From: Pustulibacterium marinum
Lineage (GTDB): Bacteria; Bacteroidota; Bacteroidia; Flavobacteriales; Flavobacteriaceae
Direction of reading: 5' to 3'
Length of the DNA stretch: 34,930 bases
NCBI RefSeq assembly: GCF_900116665.1
Contig: NZ_FPBK01000023.1
Coordinates: 1-34,930 of the forward strand
Part shown: in pieces, positions 1-7,717 of the stretch
Layout of the letters: each line of letters starts with the position of its first letter
How positions within the stretch are numbered: position 1 is the stretch's first letter
The notes under the pieces: generated by a model
Told to the model about the DNA's origin: nothing
Database searches by the model: none
The model's input: the letters and a program-made list of their open reading frames with translations, nothing else
Program-made: the position numbers and the translations under genes

Positions 1-46
1 TCCCGTCTTCGCTACTCCAAAGCTCGAAACGGTAGGAAATACAATG
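1..46. repeat. Left copy of 46-bp terminal direct repeat (att core)
   Basis: These 46 bases are identical to 34885-34930. The repeat begins TCCCGTCTTCGCTACTCCA, which resembles the T-arm and acceptor 3' end of a tRNA-like gene, and continues into the 5' half of a terminator stem. Tyrosine-recombinase elements commonly integrate at the 3' end of small RNA genes, and an integrase gene starts 95 bp away. The 5' part of any tRNA lies outside the window, so I cannot name it. A terminal overlap of a circular contig would look the same. Confidence 0.85.
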
Positions 47-62
47 GTTTCGAGCTTTTTTT
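19..62 (+). terminator. Intrinsic terminator spanning the att junction
   Basis: Arms AAAGCTCGAAAC (19-30) and GTTTCGAGCTTT (47-58) pair perfectly over 12 bp around a 16-nt loop, and a T-run follows. The 5' arm lies inside the 46-bp repeat and the 3' arm just outside it. The element therefore supplies the second half of the hairpin on this side, which would preserve termination behind the host RNA gene after integration. Confidence 0.75.
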
Positions 63-73
63 CTATTTTAGGT

Positions 74-95
74 GTGTCAAAATTGTGACACGTGT
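74..95. other. Left arm-type integrase/excisionase site (candidate)
   Basis: GTGTCA-AAATTG-TGACAC is an inverted repeat extended to ...CACGTGT. Read on the minus strand it resembles 34781-34803 (ACACGTGTCA followed by an AATTT-like stretch). The two copies sit in opposite orientation on either side of the att core, 28 bp and about 80 bp from it, as expected for arm-type sites of a tyrosine recombinase. Binding is inferred only from position and symmetry. Confidence 0.5.
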
Positions 96-140
96 ATTTT
101 TTAGCCGTAAAAGCCTTGCTTTTAATCGGTAATAAAAAAA

Positions 141-1310
141 ATGCAAAATTTCAACCAAAAAACTTCCCGTCATAAGCATATAGCTTTTTTAGATTTCAAA
201 CCAGCAGAGTTGCGAATGAAAAAGGACTGGATCATTGTGTACTACGCTAAGAACCCAGCTACCGGCAAATTGCAACGCTACAGAGTAAGAGTGCCTAAAA
301 TGAGTAATAAAACCCAGCGTGAACGCTATGGCAAGCGTATGGTACTAGAAATTAATAAGAAGCTGGAAAGCGGTTGGTTGCCAGTGTACAGCAATGTGAG
401 CGTAAATGAATTTAAAACTTTAGATTTCTGTTTTAATACATTTTTGGCGTACACAGAAAAAGAGATTGAAGCTGGAAACAAACGCCCTGACACCCTACGA
501 GCATATAAGAGCTATATTGCAATGCTCAAAAAATGGATAAATGAAAAAAAATTAACCTATAAGTTGATTTTGGAAGTTTCAACCAGTGTGGCTATTAATT
601 ATCTTGACTGGATGTACTTGGAACGTAACACCAGCGCTGCTACCTATAATAATCATTTAACATTCTTAAAAAACTTTGCAAACTTCTGTTTGAAGCGTGG
701 TTACATTAAAGAAAACTTTGCCCAAACTATTGAGCGCAAGAAAAAAACACAGAAAAAGAGAAAAGTTTTCACACCGGAGGTAAAACAGAAAATTAAAAAG
801 CTTCAGGAAATTGATAAGGCATACTACACGCTTTGCATGGCTACCTACTTTTGTTTTGTTCGCCGTACAGAACTTACGAAACTGAAAGTAAAAGATATTA
901 GTTTTCACAAACAATACATTACTATAGAAGGTGAAGCTTCTAAAAACGGCAAAAAAGATATTGTTACCATTCCTGATAAATATATGATGCTATTGGTTGA
1001 CCATGTAAAGAGCGCCAGCAGTGAAAATTATTTATTTTCGGGTGACGAATTTCAACCGGGCAAAAAGCAGCTGACACCTAAAAAGATTTCGGACACTTGG
1101 ACGAAGTACCGCAAGCAATTGAATTTTGGAAGTGAATATCAATTTTACAGCTTGAAAGATACCGGAATAACAGACCTATTAACAAACGGCGTACCGGCGA
1201 TAAAAGTAAGAGACCAAGCAAGGCATTCCGATATACGAATTACGGAACAATACACGCCAAATTTGAGCAGTGCGGACGAAGTTGTAAAAGGTGCAAAGTT
1301 CAACTTTTAA
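141..1310 (+). CDS. int: Tyrosine recombinase / integrase
   Basis: This 389-aa site-specific recombinase should catalyse integration and excision at the adjacent att repeat. An N-terminal arm-binding and SAM-like core-binding region (about 1-200) is followed by the catalytic domain: Arg241 in FVRRTEL, a SLKDTG motif (337-342) at the usual HxLRHT position, then RHSDI (361-365) and nucleophile Tyr371. In the middle motif His is replaced by Tyr and Arg by Lys (Lys339), a pattern I associate with Bacteroidota mobile-element integrases. It is transcribed rightward, opposite to nearly everything else. Promoter boxes are not clear, and its upstream sequence changes between the integrated and circular forms, so its expression may depend on the att state. 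Confidence 0.93.
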   Translation: MQNFNQKTSRHKHIAFLDFKPAELRMKKDWIIVYYAKNPATGKLQRYRVRVPKMSNKTQRERYGKRMVLEINKKLESGWLPVYSNVSVNEFKTLDFCFNTFLAYTEKEIEAGNKRPDTLRAYKSYIAMLKKWINEKKLTYKLILEVSTSVAINYLDWMYLERNTSAATYNNHLTFLKNFANFCLKRGYIKENFAQTIERKKKTQKKRKVFTPEVKQKIKKLQEIDKAYYTLCMATYFCFVRRTELTKLKVKDISFHKQYITIEGEASKNGKKDIVTIPDKYMMLLVDHVKSASSENYLFSGDEFQPGKKQLTPKKISDTWTKYRKQLNFGSEYQFYSLKDTGITDLLTNGVPAIKVRDQARHSDIRITEQYTPNLSSADEVVKGAKFNF

Positions 1311-1338
1311 ACACACACACAACACGACCTTGCTAAAA

Positions 1339-1536
1339 GTCGGAAATTATCGGAAATGGCGGAAATTGAGCAAAAAATATTTATAACTAACTATATTACA
1401 GTAAAATACATTGTTTCCGACTTCGGAAAGCTATATTTTAAAATAAAAGCGTATGTGTTTGTTTTTCAATTACATACGCTTTTATTTCCTGATTTCCGAT
1501 ATTATTTCCAAGTTGGAAAGGTTTGTTTCCGAAGGC
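1339..1536. repeat. Cluster of TTTCCGA / TCGGAAA motifs
   Basis: Three direct CGGAAAT copies lie about 10 bp apart (1341, 1351, 1360). An inverted pair TTTCCGA-CT-TCGGAAA follows (1414-1429), then TTTCCGA (1493), TTTCC (1505), TTGGAAA (about 1513) and TTTCCGA (about 1527). A second cluster of the same motif lies at 34507-34617. This fills the non-coding gap between the convergent integrase and accessory operon. Role unknown: recombination-directionality, replication or partition binding sites are all possible. Confidence 0.5.
1441..1487. terminator. Bidirectional terminator between convergent genes
   Basis: A perfect 16-bp inverted repeat (1441-1456 against 1472-1487, core AGCGTATGT) surrounds a 15-nt loop, with A-rich and T-rich flanks that give a U-tract in both directions. 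It lies between the 3' ends of the rightward integrase and the leftward accessory operon, which suits a shared terminator. Confidence 0.85.
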
Positions 1537-1538
1537 TT

Positions 1539-1994
1539 TTAATCTGAAACAAGAGTAAAATTTTCCCATTTGCAAAAACAAAGAATTGGTCTTCTATTTC
1601 TTTTTCTAAGAAAGTACCCTAAAGGCAATTCACCTGTTATTTTCCAATCACAAGTATTTACACATCCCCAATGATTCGAAAATCTATATACACCACCATT
1701 AGCATACCAATACTTACTACTTACCTTGTCAGTTTCTATGAAATAACCTTTTGAATTTTCAAATCCCTCTTTAGTATCCAATATCGGGTAGCTTTTCTCA
1801 TTCCAAAAAATGGTTTTTTCATTTTCTGAAACCATTAATTGATCGTTTTCTGAATTATAATACAACTCATTATCCCAAACTATTTTTTCCCATTTTGAAA
1901 CAAAATCTGGTGGCTGGTTAATTACTTCTGAATCTTTCACATATTCAAAAACAGCTACGGTATCTTGAAAGAAGTTTGTATCGTTAATTTCCAT
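1539..1994 (-). CDS. Hypothetical protein, Trp/Tyr-rich (accessory operon)
   Basis: This is a 151-aa soluble protein with no signal peptide or membrane segment. Its C-terminal half is dense in aromatic residues and contains a GGVYRFSNHWG motif (about 100-110) followed by NTCDWKI. I have the impression that this type of motif occurs in small phage and mobile-element proteins, but I cannot assign a family. It is the last gene of the leftward accessory operon and ends just before the shared terminator. It could be a lysogenic-conversion or anti-competitor gene; nothing in the sequence proves that. Confidence 0.75.
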   Translation of the reverse strand: MEINDTNFFQDTVAVFEYVKDSEVINQPPDFVSKWEKIVWDNELYYNSENDQLMVSENEKTIFWNEKSYPILDTKEGFENSKGYFIETDKVSSKYWYANGGVYRFSNHWGCVNTCDWKITGELPLGYFLRKRNRRPILCFCKWENFTLVSD

Positions 1995-2014
1995 GTGGTT
2001 TAATGGTTTTTAAT

Positions 2015-2350
2015 TTATAACATTTGGGAATCTTCCCATTGCAAATATTCTTTGTAAAACTGCCATGCTTCTTGCATTACAGTTACTTGGTTTTTTCCGG
2101 CTGCTTCGCAATTGTTTTGCACAAAAACCGCCCAGTAATTTTCTAGTTCTCCATCTATCTCATTTTCATATTCAAACCGTTCTTGGTAACCGGTAAATTG
2201 AAAATCTTGTAAATCATCTACATAAATAAATTCTATGAGTGAGAGCGCATCTACACAATACACCCAATTTCTATGATCTTGGAATGTATTGTCTTTGATA
2301 GGAATTTCAGCCAGTAAAAACTTAGGTTTTGTATAGTTTTGCAATGCCAT
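2015..2350 (-). CDS. Hypothetical acidic protein (accessory operon)
   Basis: This 111-aa protein is acidic and rich in aromatic residues, with no membrane segment. Its stop codon shares a base with the start region of nothing upstream, but its start abuts the stop of the 70-aa helix-turn-helix gene at 2350, implying translational coupling. A small DNA-binding protein followed directly by an acidic partner resembles toxin-antitoxin or regulator-effector pairs, but no toxin fold is recognisable. Confidence 0.75.
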   Translation of the reverse strand: MALQNYTKPKFLLAEIPIKDNTFQDHRNWVYCVDALSLIEFIYVDDLQDFQFTGYQERFEYENEIDGELENYWAVFVQNNCEAAGKNQVTVMQEAWQFYKEYLQWEDSQML

Positions 2351-2562
2351 TAGTTGATAGGTTTAATTTCGTGAATAGTTACGTTAACCTCGTAGCCTAC
2401 GTTTACTTTTTTGGCTATTTCTGCAAGCTTTTCAGCTTTTAACCGGGTAGAACCATTGCACCAACGGCTCACGGTGTAGGGTTGTTCGTCAATTAAGGCT
2501 GCAAACTCTTTTTGAGTGCAGCCAAAATGGTTAATGATCATGTTTAAAATATCTTTCTCCAT
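2350..2562 (-). CDS. Small XRE-like helix-turn-helix regulator
   Basis: This is a 70-aa DNA-binding protein. The pattern FGCTQKEFAALIDEQPYTVSRW is a helix-turn-helix of the lambda-repressor/XRE class (residues about 13-34), with a short beta-rich tail. I chose the ATG at 2562 (MEKDIL). A longer reading to 2610 would overlap the upstream 52-aa gene by 38 bp and adds a low-complexity leader. The operon promoter carries two strong palindromes (3203-3222 and 3243-3265), which are candidate targets for autoregulation. Confidence 0.85.
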   Translation of the reverse strand: MEKDILNMIINHFGCTQKEFAALIDEQPYTVSRWCNGSTRLKAEKLAEIAKKVNVGYEVNVTIHEIKPIN

Positions 2563-2572
2563 ATATTTTTTA

Positions 2573-2731
2573 CTATTTTCCTTTTGCAAATTCAAACTTA
2601 TTATATCCACAACTATAAAAATATTCTGTATATAAAGAAGTTCCTAAATCATGGACAATTCTTATTTGAGTTTTACTATCTATTATACCGCCCATCTTTA
2701 ACAATTCTTCTTTTGTAAATTGTTTATTCAT
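2573..2731 (-). CDS. Small hypothetical protein, 52 aa
   Basis: The reading frame starts MNKQFTKEELLKMGG and ends FEFAKGK, filling the gap between the 135-aa gene and the helix-turn-helix gene. It reads like coding sequence (mixed charged and aromatic residues, in the operon's direction, with short spacing on both sides). No family is recognised. It is below the length many gene callers accept. Confidence 0.6.
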   Translation of the reverse strand: MNKQFTKEELLKMGGIIDSKTQIRIVHDLGTSLYTEYFYSCGYNKFEFAKGK

Positions 2732-2741
2732 AATTTATTTT

Positions 2742-3149
2742 TTAATCTAAAATATCTACTAAAGAAGGACAAATCACCATGTGGGAGTTTTGACCGTTTG
2801 AAACTTCCACTCTATTAGAGAAGCCTATTATTAAATACGCTGGTTTCCTAGAAGGTTTTACAGGCGCTAAAATTTCTAATTCTTCATTTGTTAACGGTGT
2901 ATGATAATCAACAGACTTACCGCTAACGCTGTATATAGCTTTTAAAGTAAATTTCAATCCCTTAATCTTTACTGAAATCTGCTCCGAGTTTTCAGCTACA
3001 ACTTTCTTCCAAACAGGTTGACAATCATTATAATTACTGCCTGCATGACCTACATGAGAGGTTGCTTTTGGAAGTAAAGTGTAATCTACATCACTATTTA
3101 ACACTTGATTTTTTGCGCCCGATCTTAAATTCTTAATTTGAGTTTTCAT
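2742..3149 (-). CDS. Hypothetical protein, first gene of accessory operon
   Basis: This 135-aa soluble protein has no signal peptide or transmembrane segment. The middle (about 55-75) and C-terminal half are beta-strand-like (ISVKIKGLKFTLKAIYSV; PAYLIIGFSNRVEVS). It is the first gene behind the promoter whose -7 box lies at 3178-3185, giving a leader of roughly 20 nt. I do not recognise a family. Its position, with a private promoter between two terminators, suggests expression in the lysogen independent of the late operon. Confidence 0.75.
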   Translation of the reverse strand: MKTQIKNLRSGAKNQVLNSDVDYTLLPKATSHVGHAGSNYNDCQPVWKKVVAENSEQISVKIKGLKFTLKAIYSVSGKSVDYHTPLTNEELEILAPVKPSRKPAYLIIGFSNRVEVSNGQNSHMVICPSLVDILD

Positions 3150-3177
3150 AATATCTATTTTTTTGTTTTCAATAGTT

Positions 3178-3222
3178 CAAACCTACAACAATTTTTTGTA
3201 ATAATTGCAACTTTTTGCAATT
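3178..3222 (-). promoter_or_regulatory. Promoter and operator of the accessory operon
   Basis: On the minus strand TAGGTTTG (3185 down to 3178) matches the Bacteroidota -7 box TAnnTTTG. A TTG about 22 nt upstream lies inside the palindrome AATTGCAA-CTTT-TTGCAATT (3203-3222), so a bound regulator would cover the -33 region. The spacing is slightly long for a strong promoter. The small helix-turn-helix protein of the same operon is the obvious candidate ligand. Confidence 0.6.
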
Positions 3223-3242
3223 TTATTTTTGATTTTATAAGA

Positions 3243-3265
3243 AACATAGTACTTAGTACTATGTT
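3243..3265. promoter_or_regulatory. Perfect 23-bp palindrome upstream of accessory promoter
   Basis: AACATAGTACT is followed by one T and then its exact complement. It lies between the late-operon terminator and the accessory promoter. Read leftward it is followed by TTTCTTAT, so it may be a second tandem terminator. Its perfect 11-bp arms and single-base centre suit a dimeric operator better. Confidence 0.5.
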
Positions 3266-3274
3266 AAAAAACGC

Positions 3275-3298
3275 AAAAAACCCCGAATTTCTCCGGGG
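3275..3298 (-). terminator. Terminator of the late operon
   Basis: On the minus strand CCCCG-GAGAAATT-CGGGG is followed by TTTTTTGCG. It lies 37 bp beyond the stop of the last late gene (polyvalent protein), so it closes the 19-kb leftward late transcript and insulates the accessory operon. Confidence 0.85.
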
Positions 3299-3335
3299 CT
3301 TCTCTGCTAAATCAACTAACTAACTATGAAAAAAA

Positions 3336-6300
3336 CTAATACTCTGTAAAACTAAATGGTAATGCAACTGGCTCTTGGTTGTCCGGTTGGGTTGGTTCCG
3401 GTTCTGCTGGTACTTCGGGTTCATCCCCGTATATCTCTTTATACTTTTTCGGGTTCATTTTTTGCAAACCTTCTTTCCAAACTACATATTCACCCATTCC
3501 GTAACGCCCGTGTGTTTTCATTACGAAATTTTCGACTTCTACAATTTGGTCAGGTAAGTGCATCCAAGCTTGTGCGCCTTTGAAATCTCCGCTTTTTGTA
3601 GCTTCCATAACAAAGATGTAGCCTATCTGTGGGTATTTGCCGTAAAAACGCTCTCTAAATTCATGTGCTGTAATTTTAGCAGCATCAATAAACGTATTCA
3701 GCATATCTAAGAAAACATACTTGTATTTACCGGTTGCTAAAACTTTATCCAGTTGATTAATATCTGTAGTTGCCATAAGATCAACATTTTTAGCTTCGTT
3801 TAACCCGGCTAATTGCCATAGTTTTTTTGTAGAAGCTGAAATTCCTTGATCTGCAAAAACATATAATACATTTCCGTGGTTGCTCAATTCTTTTGCTAAT
3901 GCTGTAGAACCAGCGGTTTTACCGTTTTTAGGTTTGCCAAAAATCGCAAGCCTTACATTTTCTTCCGGCTCTTGCATAAAGTTAGCCCACTCCCCTGTTA
4001 ACTGCATGGTTTTAAATTCCATATTCATAAGATCAGCACCGCTCATTACTCCGGTTGGCGTTTCCGCTGGTTGTGGTTCCGGGGTTGGTTCTACTGGTTG
4101 CGCTGGCAGGGTTACTGCAAAACCTAAACCTTTTTCTTCTAGTCTTTTTTCTCCGTACACTAAACCGTTTTCATCTGCAAACTTCGCTAATACATAAGCT
4201 TGTTTTTCAGTTATACTCATATATTTATCGGCTTTTGTTGCAATATCTACAACTATTTCTGAACCAAGCGCTTTTCCTTTATCTCTAATATGGTATAAAT
4301 ATTCTACCCAAATTTTATAGGTTAAAGAATTTCTATCACCCGAAGCAACACTGTTTATCCAAAGTAAAGTTTCTTTTATTTTCTGTAAATTATCTAATTT
4401 ATTGAACCTTTCTATAGATTTTCGATCTTTATCTCTTTTCTTTTCACCTCTTGTCATTCCTGAAGTAGAAGATTTTGGATTTTTCTTTAATGGCTCTCCG
4501 TTCTCATCTTTTAAATTAAAAGCCATTTCTTTAGCTACCTTGCCGTTTTCATACGTTACTTCTACATACCCGGTAGATTTTGTAATTATTTTAGAAATAG
4601 TTCCTTTTCCTTGCTTCCCTTCCACAATTGCACCTACATACACTTTTGATCTGCTATTTCTACGTGAAACTTTTGTAGTGGGTTCTTTGGGTTTTACTGG
4701 TACTGATTTTTCTTTTAGATTTTCCTGAAGATTTTCAAACCTTTCAACATCTGTTTCCATGCGTTTTTTTGCGCCGGGGGAAATTTGCCCTTTGAGTAGT
4801 TTTTCTAAGTTAGCTAACTCCTTATCTATTTTTGCTTTTGTTACTTTACCAATTTTTGTAAAGTCGAAACTTTTATAGCTATCATCATAAGTAAAGGTGT
4901 CTTTTTTAGTTTTCACCGGGCGCAATGCTTTTTTCTTTTGCTTTTCGTCTGTGAACACTTTACCTGTTTTTAGGTTTTTGATACCGCCACCTTTTACGTA
5001 AATGTATCCGGGTTTTAGGCGCTGTTTTTCGTCTGTGGTATGTCTAAATTTAGAGTTTTTGGCGTGCCAACTTCCGTTAAGTGGTTTTTGTTCTTTTTCG
5101 TCAAAAAGCCACTGCATTAATGCTTCCATTTGGCTTTTACCTTCAGCTTGTGCTTTTTCCCAAATTTTCTTTGCTTCTGCTCTTAACTTCGTATCCTTAA
5201 TACCATGAAGCGCCAACTCCAACTGCTCCGGTTGCTTTTTCTTTGGGGGAGTTGGTTTTTTAGCTGGGTTCTTTTTAGTTGCAACTGGTTTTTCTTTTTT
5301 GGCTTTTGCTTTTTCAGCTGCTTCTGCTTTCTGCTTTTCTGCTAGTGCTTTTTGATAAGCCGGCACACCAGCTTCGTCCAAATTCAAAATATAATCTGTA
5401 GCTTTTTGTGCATCGCTGGCTGCTTTCATTAAAAATTTAGGGTCTTCTTTTAAATAATGAAGTCTATTTTTCCAGCCGGCTAAATATTCAGCGTGGTTTT
5501 TGTTGTTAAAAAACATAATACCAGCTTGTGCATTCAAAAATACACTACCAAACTCCGCTACCAGTTCTTCTTTTGCATACTCCGGGCTTTCCATTTTACG
5601 CCCGAAAACACGATCTAAACGCTTACTACTACCAGTAGAATGTATCATTTCATGGAATAATGTACGGTAATAGTCTTGGTTTGTATCAAAATCCTTCATT
5701 TCAGGAAGTTGAATAAAGTCTTTTACCGGACTGTAAAAAGCTCTTTGAGCGCCGGAAACTCTTTTTATTGGTACTTTAGGCTCCGGGTAATTGTCTACAA
5801 TAGCTTCAGCTAGTGCTATCGGTTCATCATTGTTACCAACAATACCATTATCTATAAAGCCTAGTTTGAAGTTGTCTAAATCAAAATCAATTCCTTCAAT
5901 ATCACTGCCTGAAAACACATTGTAATATCTTAAATAAGCAAACTGGCAGTTGTAAATAAAATTCCCCAATGATATTGGTTTATCCCAATTCAAAGGCGCT
6001 ATTTTGCTCTTGTTTTTCTTTACCCATTCAATGAACTTTTGACGATCATTGGTTTTAAAATCTAGTCCAGCATCTTGTTGAGTGTATTTGTAGGTAAAAT
6101 TATAATAGATCACTTCTTGACCTTCAGCTCCTTTTTTCACTTTCCCTCCAAGATCAGTAACTTGTTTGAATGTTAAGTAAAATGGATTGTCTAGCAATTC
6201 ACCTCCAAAACCAGCTAACATCAAGTAATTGATACCTCTATACGGTTTTTTACTAACAAAATTAAACGGTATAGTATAGCCTTTTACCTTCCATTTTTTC

Positions 6301-6659
6301 ACATAACCTTTACCGGTGGCTTTATCAATATGATCTATCATTTTCTGAAGTATCATTTTATGAATATCCTCCGGGCTTACGGCTTTCCCTAAACCGTCTG
6401 TGTATTCATCATCGGTAATGCCGTGATCTTGGGCGCATTGAAAACAACCTTTTAAACTTTCGGGTAGTTGTTCTATTCCCGGTGAGCTTAGTTCTATTCT
6501 AAAATAGGCTGCATCCGGGTTGTTTTTCAACATTGTTTTCAGCTTATTAGCAATGTAGCTTTGTTCTTCAGCTTCTGCATTTATTAATAAGTTTTCAATG
6601 TCTTCACGGCTAGTTTTTTGACCGTGTAATTCGTTGTAAGTTTTAACAGAGTATAGCAT
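3336..6659 (-). CDS. Polyvalent protein: ArdC-like, zincin and RecA-like ATPase
   Basis: This 1107-aa multidomain protein is encoded at the end of the late operon. An ArdC-like ssDNA-binding region (about 115-260) precedes a zincin metallopeptidase with HEMIH (336-340) and the downstream Glu in KEELVAE (about 364). A Lys/Ala/Pro-rich linker (430-480), basic modules, and a small beta domain near VYVGAIVEGKQGKGTI follow. The C-terminus (about 902-1065) is a P-loop ATPase: Walker A GKPKNGKT (Lys914), Walker B YVFLD (981-985) and a RecA/RadA-like THGRYG tail. Large 'polyvalent' proteins of phages and conjugative elements combine such domains and are thought to enter the new host with the DNA to counter defences. 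Its late-operon position fits a virion-delivered protein. Apart from the helicase-primase this is the only NTPase seen, so a packaging role cannot be excluded. Confidence 0.88.
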   Translation of the reverse strand: MLYSVKTYNELHGQKTSREDIENLLINAEAEEQSYIANKLKTMLKNNPDAAYFRIELSSPGIEQLPESLKGCFQCAQDHGITDDEYTDGLGKAVSPEDIHKMILQKMIDHIDKATGKGYVKKWKVKGYTIPFNFVSKKPYRGINYLMLAGFGGELLDNPFYLTFKQVTDLGGKVKKGAEGQEVIYYNFTYKYTQQDAGLDFKTNDRQKFIEWVKKNKSKIAPLNWDKPISLGNFIYNCQFAYLRYYNVFSGSDIEGIDFDLDNFKLGFIDNGIVGNNDEPIALAEAIVDNYPEPKVPIKRVSGAQRAFYSPVKDFIQLPEMKDFDTNQDYYRTLFHEMIHSTGSSKRLDRVFGRKMESPEYAKEELVAEFGSVFLNAQAGIMFFNNKNHAEYLAGWKNRLHYLKEDPKFLMKAASDAQKATDYILNLDEAGVPAYQKALAEKQKAEAAEKAKAKKEKPVATKKNPAKKPTPPKKKQPEQLELALHGIKDTKLRAEAKKIWEKAQAEGKSQMEALMQWLFDEKEQKPLNGSWHAKNSKFRHTTDEKQRLKPGYIYVKGGGIKNLKTGKVFTDEKQKKKALRPVKTKKDTFTYDDSYKSFDFTKIGKVTKAKIDKELANLEKLLKGQISPGAKKRMETDVERFENLQENLKEKSVPVKPKEPTTKVSRRNSRSKVYVGAIVEGKQGKGTISKIITKSTGYVEVTYENGKVAKEMAFNLKDENGEPLKKNPKSSTSGMTRGEKKRDKDRKSIERFNKLDNLQKIKETLLWINSVASGDRNSLTYKIWVEYLYHIRDKGKALGSEIVVDIATKADKYMSITEKQAYVLAKFADENGLVYGEKRLEEKGLGFAVTLPAQPVEPTPEPQPAETPTGVMSGADLMNMEFKTMQLTGEWANFMQEPEENVRLAIFGKPKNGKTAGSTALAKELSNHGNVLYVFADQGISASTKKLWQLAGLNEAKNVDLMATTDINQLDKVLATGKYKYVFLDMLNTFIDAAKITAHEFRERFYGKYPQIGYIFVMEATKSGDFKGAQAWMHLPDQIVEVENFVMKTHGRYGMGEYVVWKEGLQKMNPKKYKEIYGDEPEVPAEPEPTQPDNQEPVALPFSFTEY

Positions 6660-7162
6660 TAATAAAGGGTATTTGGGTCTATTAGCTCTACGCCAACAGG
6701 GGTTTTTAAATAGGCTTCTAAATGAATATGCGGTGTCATGGCGCTTCCATGCTTTTTGCTAATGTCTTGTGCATAGGCTACTACGTCACCGGCTTTTACT
6801 TTTGTACCAACAATACCAGTAACAGGAATACAGTAAAACACTTTGAAATAATATTGCAAGTTTTCAATTACAAAGCCTTGCCATTGCAAATCATCTGCAT
6901 ACGGATAGGCTTTTCGGGTTATGGTTCCGGTTATTGGTGCGTACACTGGCTGACCTTCTGTAACTACATAATCTTGACCGTTGTGGTCGCCGGCATGGTT
7001 CCGGCTAGCTCCGTAGTTTCCGCAACCCATACTGTTAGTGTCGCAACCTCTTTTTATAAGCGGTTTTACAATGGGTTTTATCTTTTTTACGAAGTATTTG
7101 TATAGCACAAAAGCCGTTAATACGGCTCCGGTTCCTGCTGCTATTTTTTGATTTTTGGTCAT
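6659..7162 (-). CDS. Membrane-anchored M23 (LytM-type) metallopeptidase
   Basis: This 167-aa protein has an N-terminal transmembrane helix (about 7-25), a basic stop-transfer segment and an M23 peptidase domain. The zinc ligands are visible as His60 and Asp64 in HNGQD and the HIH motif (His145, His147). M23 enzymes cut peptide cross-links of peptidoglycan. There is no cleavable signal, so the enzyme stays membrane-bound. It touches the polyvalent-protein gene (shared base at 6659) and sits in the late block, so it is either part of the virion's wall-penetration apparatus or a lysis endopeptidase. Confidence 0.9.
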   Translation of the reverse strand: MTKNQKIAAGTGAVLTAFVLYKYFVKKIKPIVKPLIKRGCDTNSMGCGNYGASRNHAGDHNGQDYVVTEGQPVYAPITGTITRKAYPYADDLQWQGFVIENLQYYFKVFYCIPVTGIVGTKVKAGDVVAYAQDISKKHGSAMTPHIHLEAYLKTPVGVELIDPNTLY

Positions 7163-7164
7163 AG

Positions 7165-7617
7165 TTAAATTATAAAAGTGTAACCCAAAGCTTCTATTTG
7201 CGCTTTGATCTGCATATTCTCTTTAAGATTTGCACCGGAAGAAAATAGAAGGCTCAAAGCTTCATTTACAGCAATAGTTACGGGAATATTATTGATAGTT
7301 AAACTTTTGTTGTTGGGAATATCAATTTCTGAAAGATCAGTAGTTGCTTCTCCAATTTTTTTCCCTGTAAGATCATACACAAAAATTCGGGTAATCTTAA
7401 AAATTACGCCGTTGATATAAATATCTGTTTCGGTAACATTGTTAAGCGATACGGAAAGATTAAAACTAGCTACACCACTTTTGATCTTTAGGTCTTTGAT
7501 GCTCTCTATTTTGGTTTCTAGTTTGCTCATTGCGTTTTTTAGCTGCTGATATTTCACCACACCAAAACAAGCTAAAGAACCCAACAATAAACTGGCTGAA
7601 GTAAGTACTTTATTCAT
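7165..7617 (-). CDS. Membrane-anchored LEA14/WHy-like beta-sandwich protein
   Basis: In this 150-aa protein an N-terminal hydrophobic segment (about 4-22) is followed by a short coiled stretch and a beta-sandwich resembling LEA14-type domains: alternating strands such as ASFNLSVSLNN and IYINGVIFKITRIFVYDL, then SLTINNIPVTIAV. The LEA14 similarity is my reading of strand pattern, not a motif match. It is the neighbour of two other single-pass membrane proteins, consistent with components of a virion membrane. Confidence 0.75.
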   Translation of the reverse strand: MNKVLTSASLLLGSLACFGVVKYQQLKNAMSKLETKIESIKDLKIKSGVASFNLSVSLNNVTETDIYINGVIFKITRIFVYDLTGKKIGEATTDLSEIDIPNNKSLTINNIPVTIAVNEALSLLFSSGANLKENMQIKAQIEALGYTFII

Positions 7618-7717
7618 CGTTATTGGTGTTTAATGTTTTGTCAATCGCCTTGTTAACGGCGTATGTAACCAATGTACTAACGGCTGATGCTATGATAATA
7701 CGGGTTAAGTTGTTCAT
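7610..7717 (-). CDS. Tiny single-pass membrane protein, 35 aa
   Basis: It reads MNNLTRIIIASAVSTLVTYA then an amphipathic tail. Its start overlaps the upstream stop (TAATG) and its end overlaps the start of the next gene, so it is tightly embedded in the late operon. One transmembrane helix (about 5-22). Membrane-containing viruses such as PRD1 and PM2 encode several such miniproteins; a holin-like role is also possible. It is easily missed by gene callers. Confidence 0.7.
   Translation of the reverse strand: MNNLTRIIIASAVSTLVTYAVNKAIDKTLNTNNDE

Noticed and set aside
1356-1547. 63-aa plus-strand frame after the integrase
   Set aside because: Runs through a 16-bp terminator stem and the TTTCCGA repeats; no coding-like composition.
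3178-3222. Riboswitch or other structured RNA upstream of the accessory operon
   Set aside because: The palindromes lie upstream of the likely start site, so they are better read as DNA operators.
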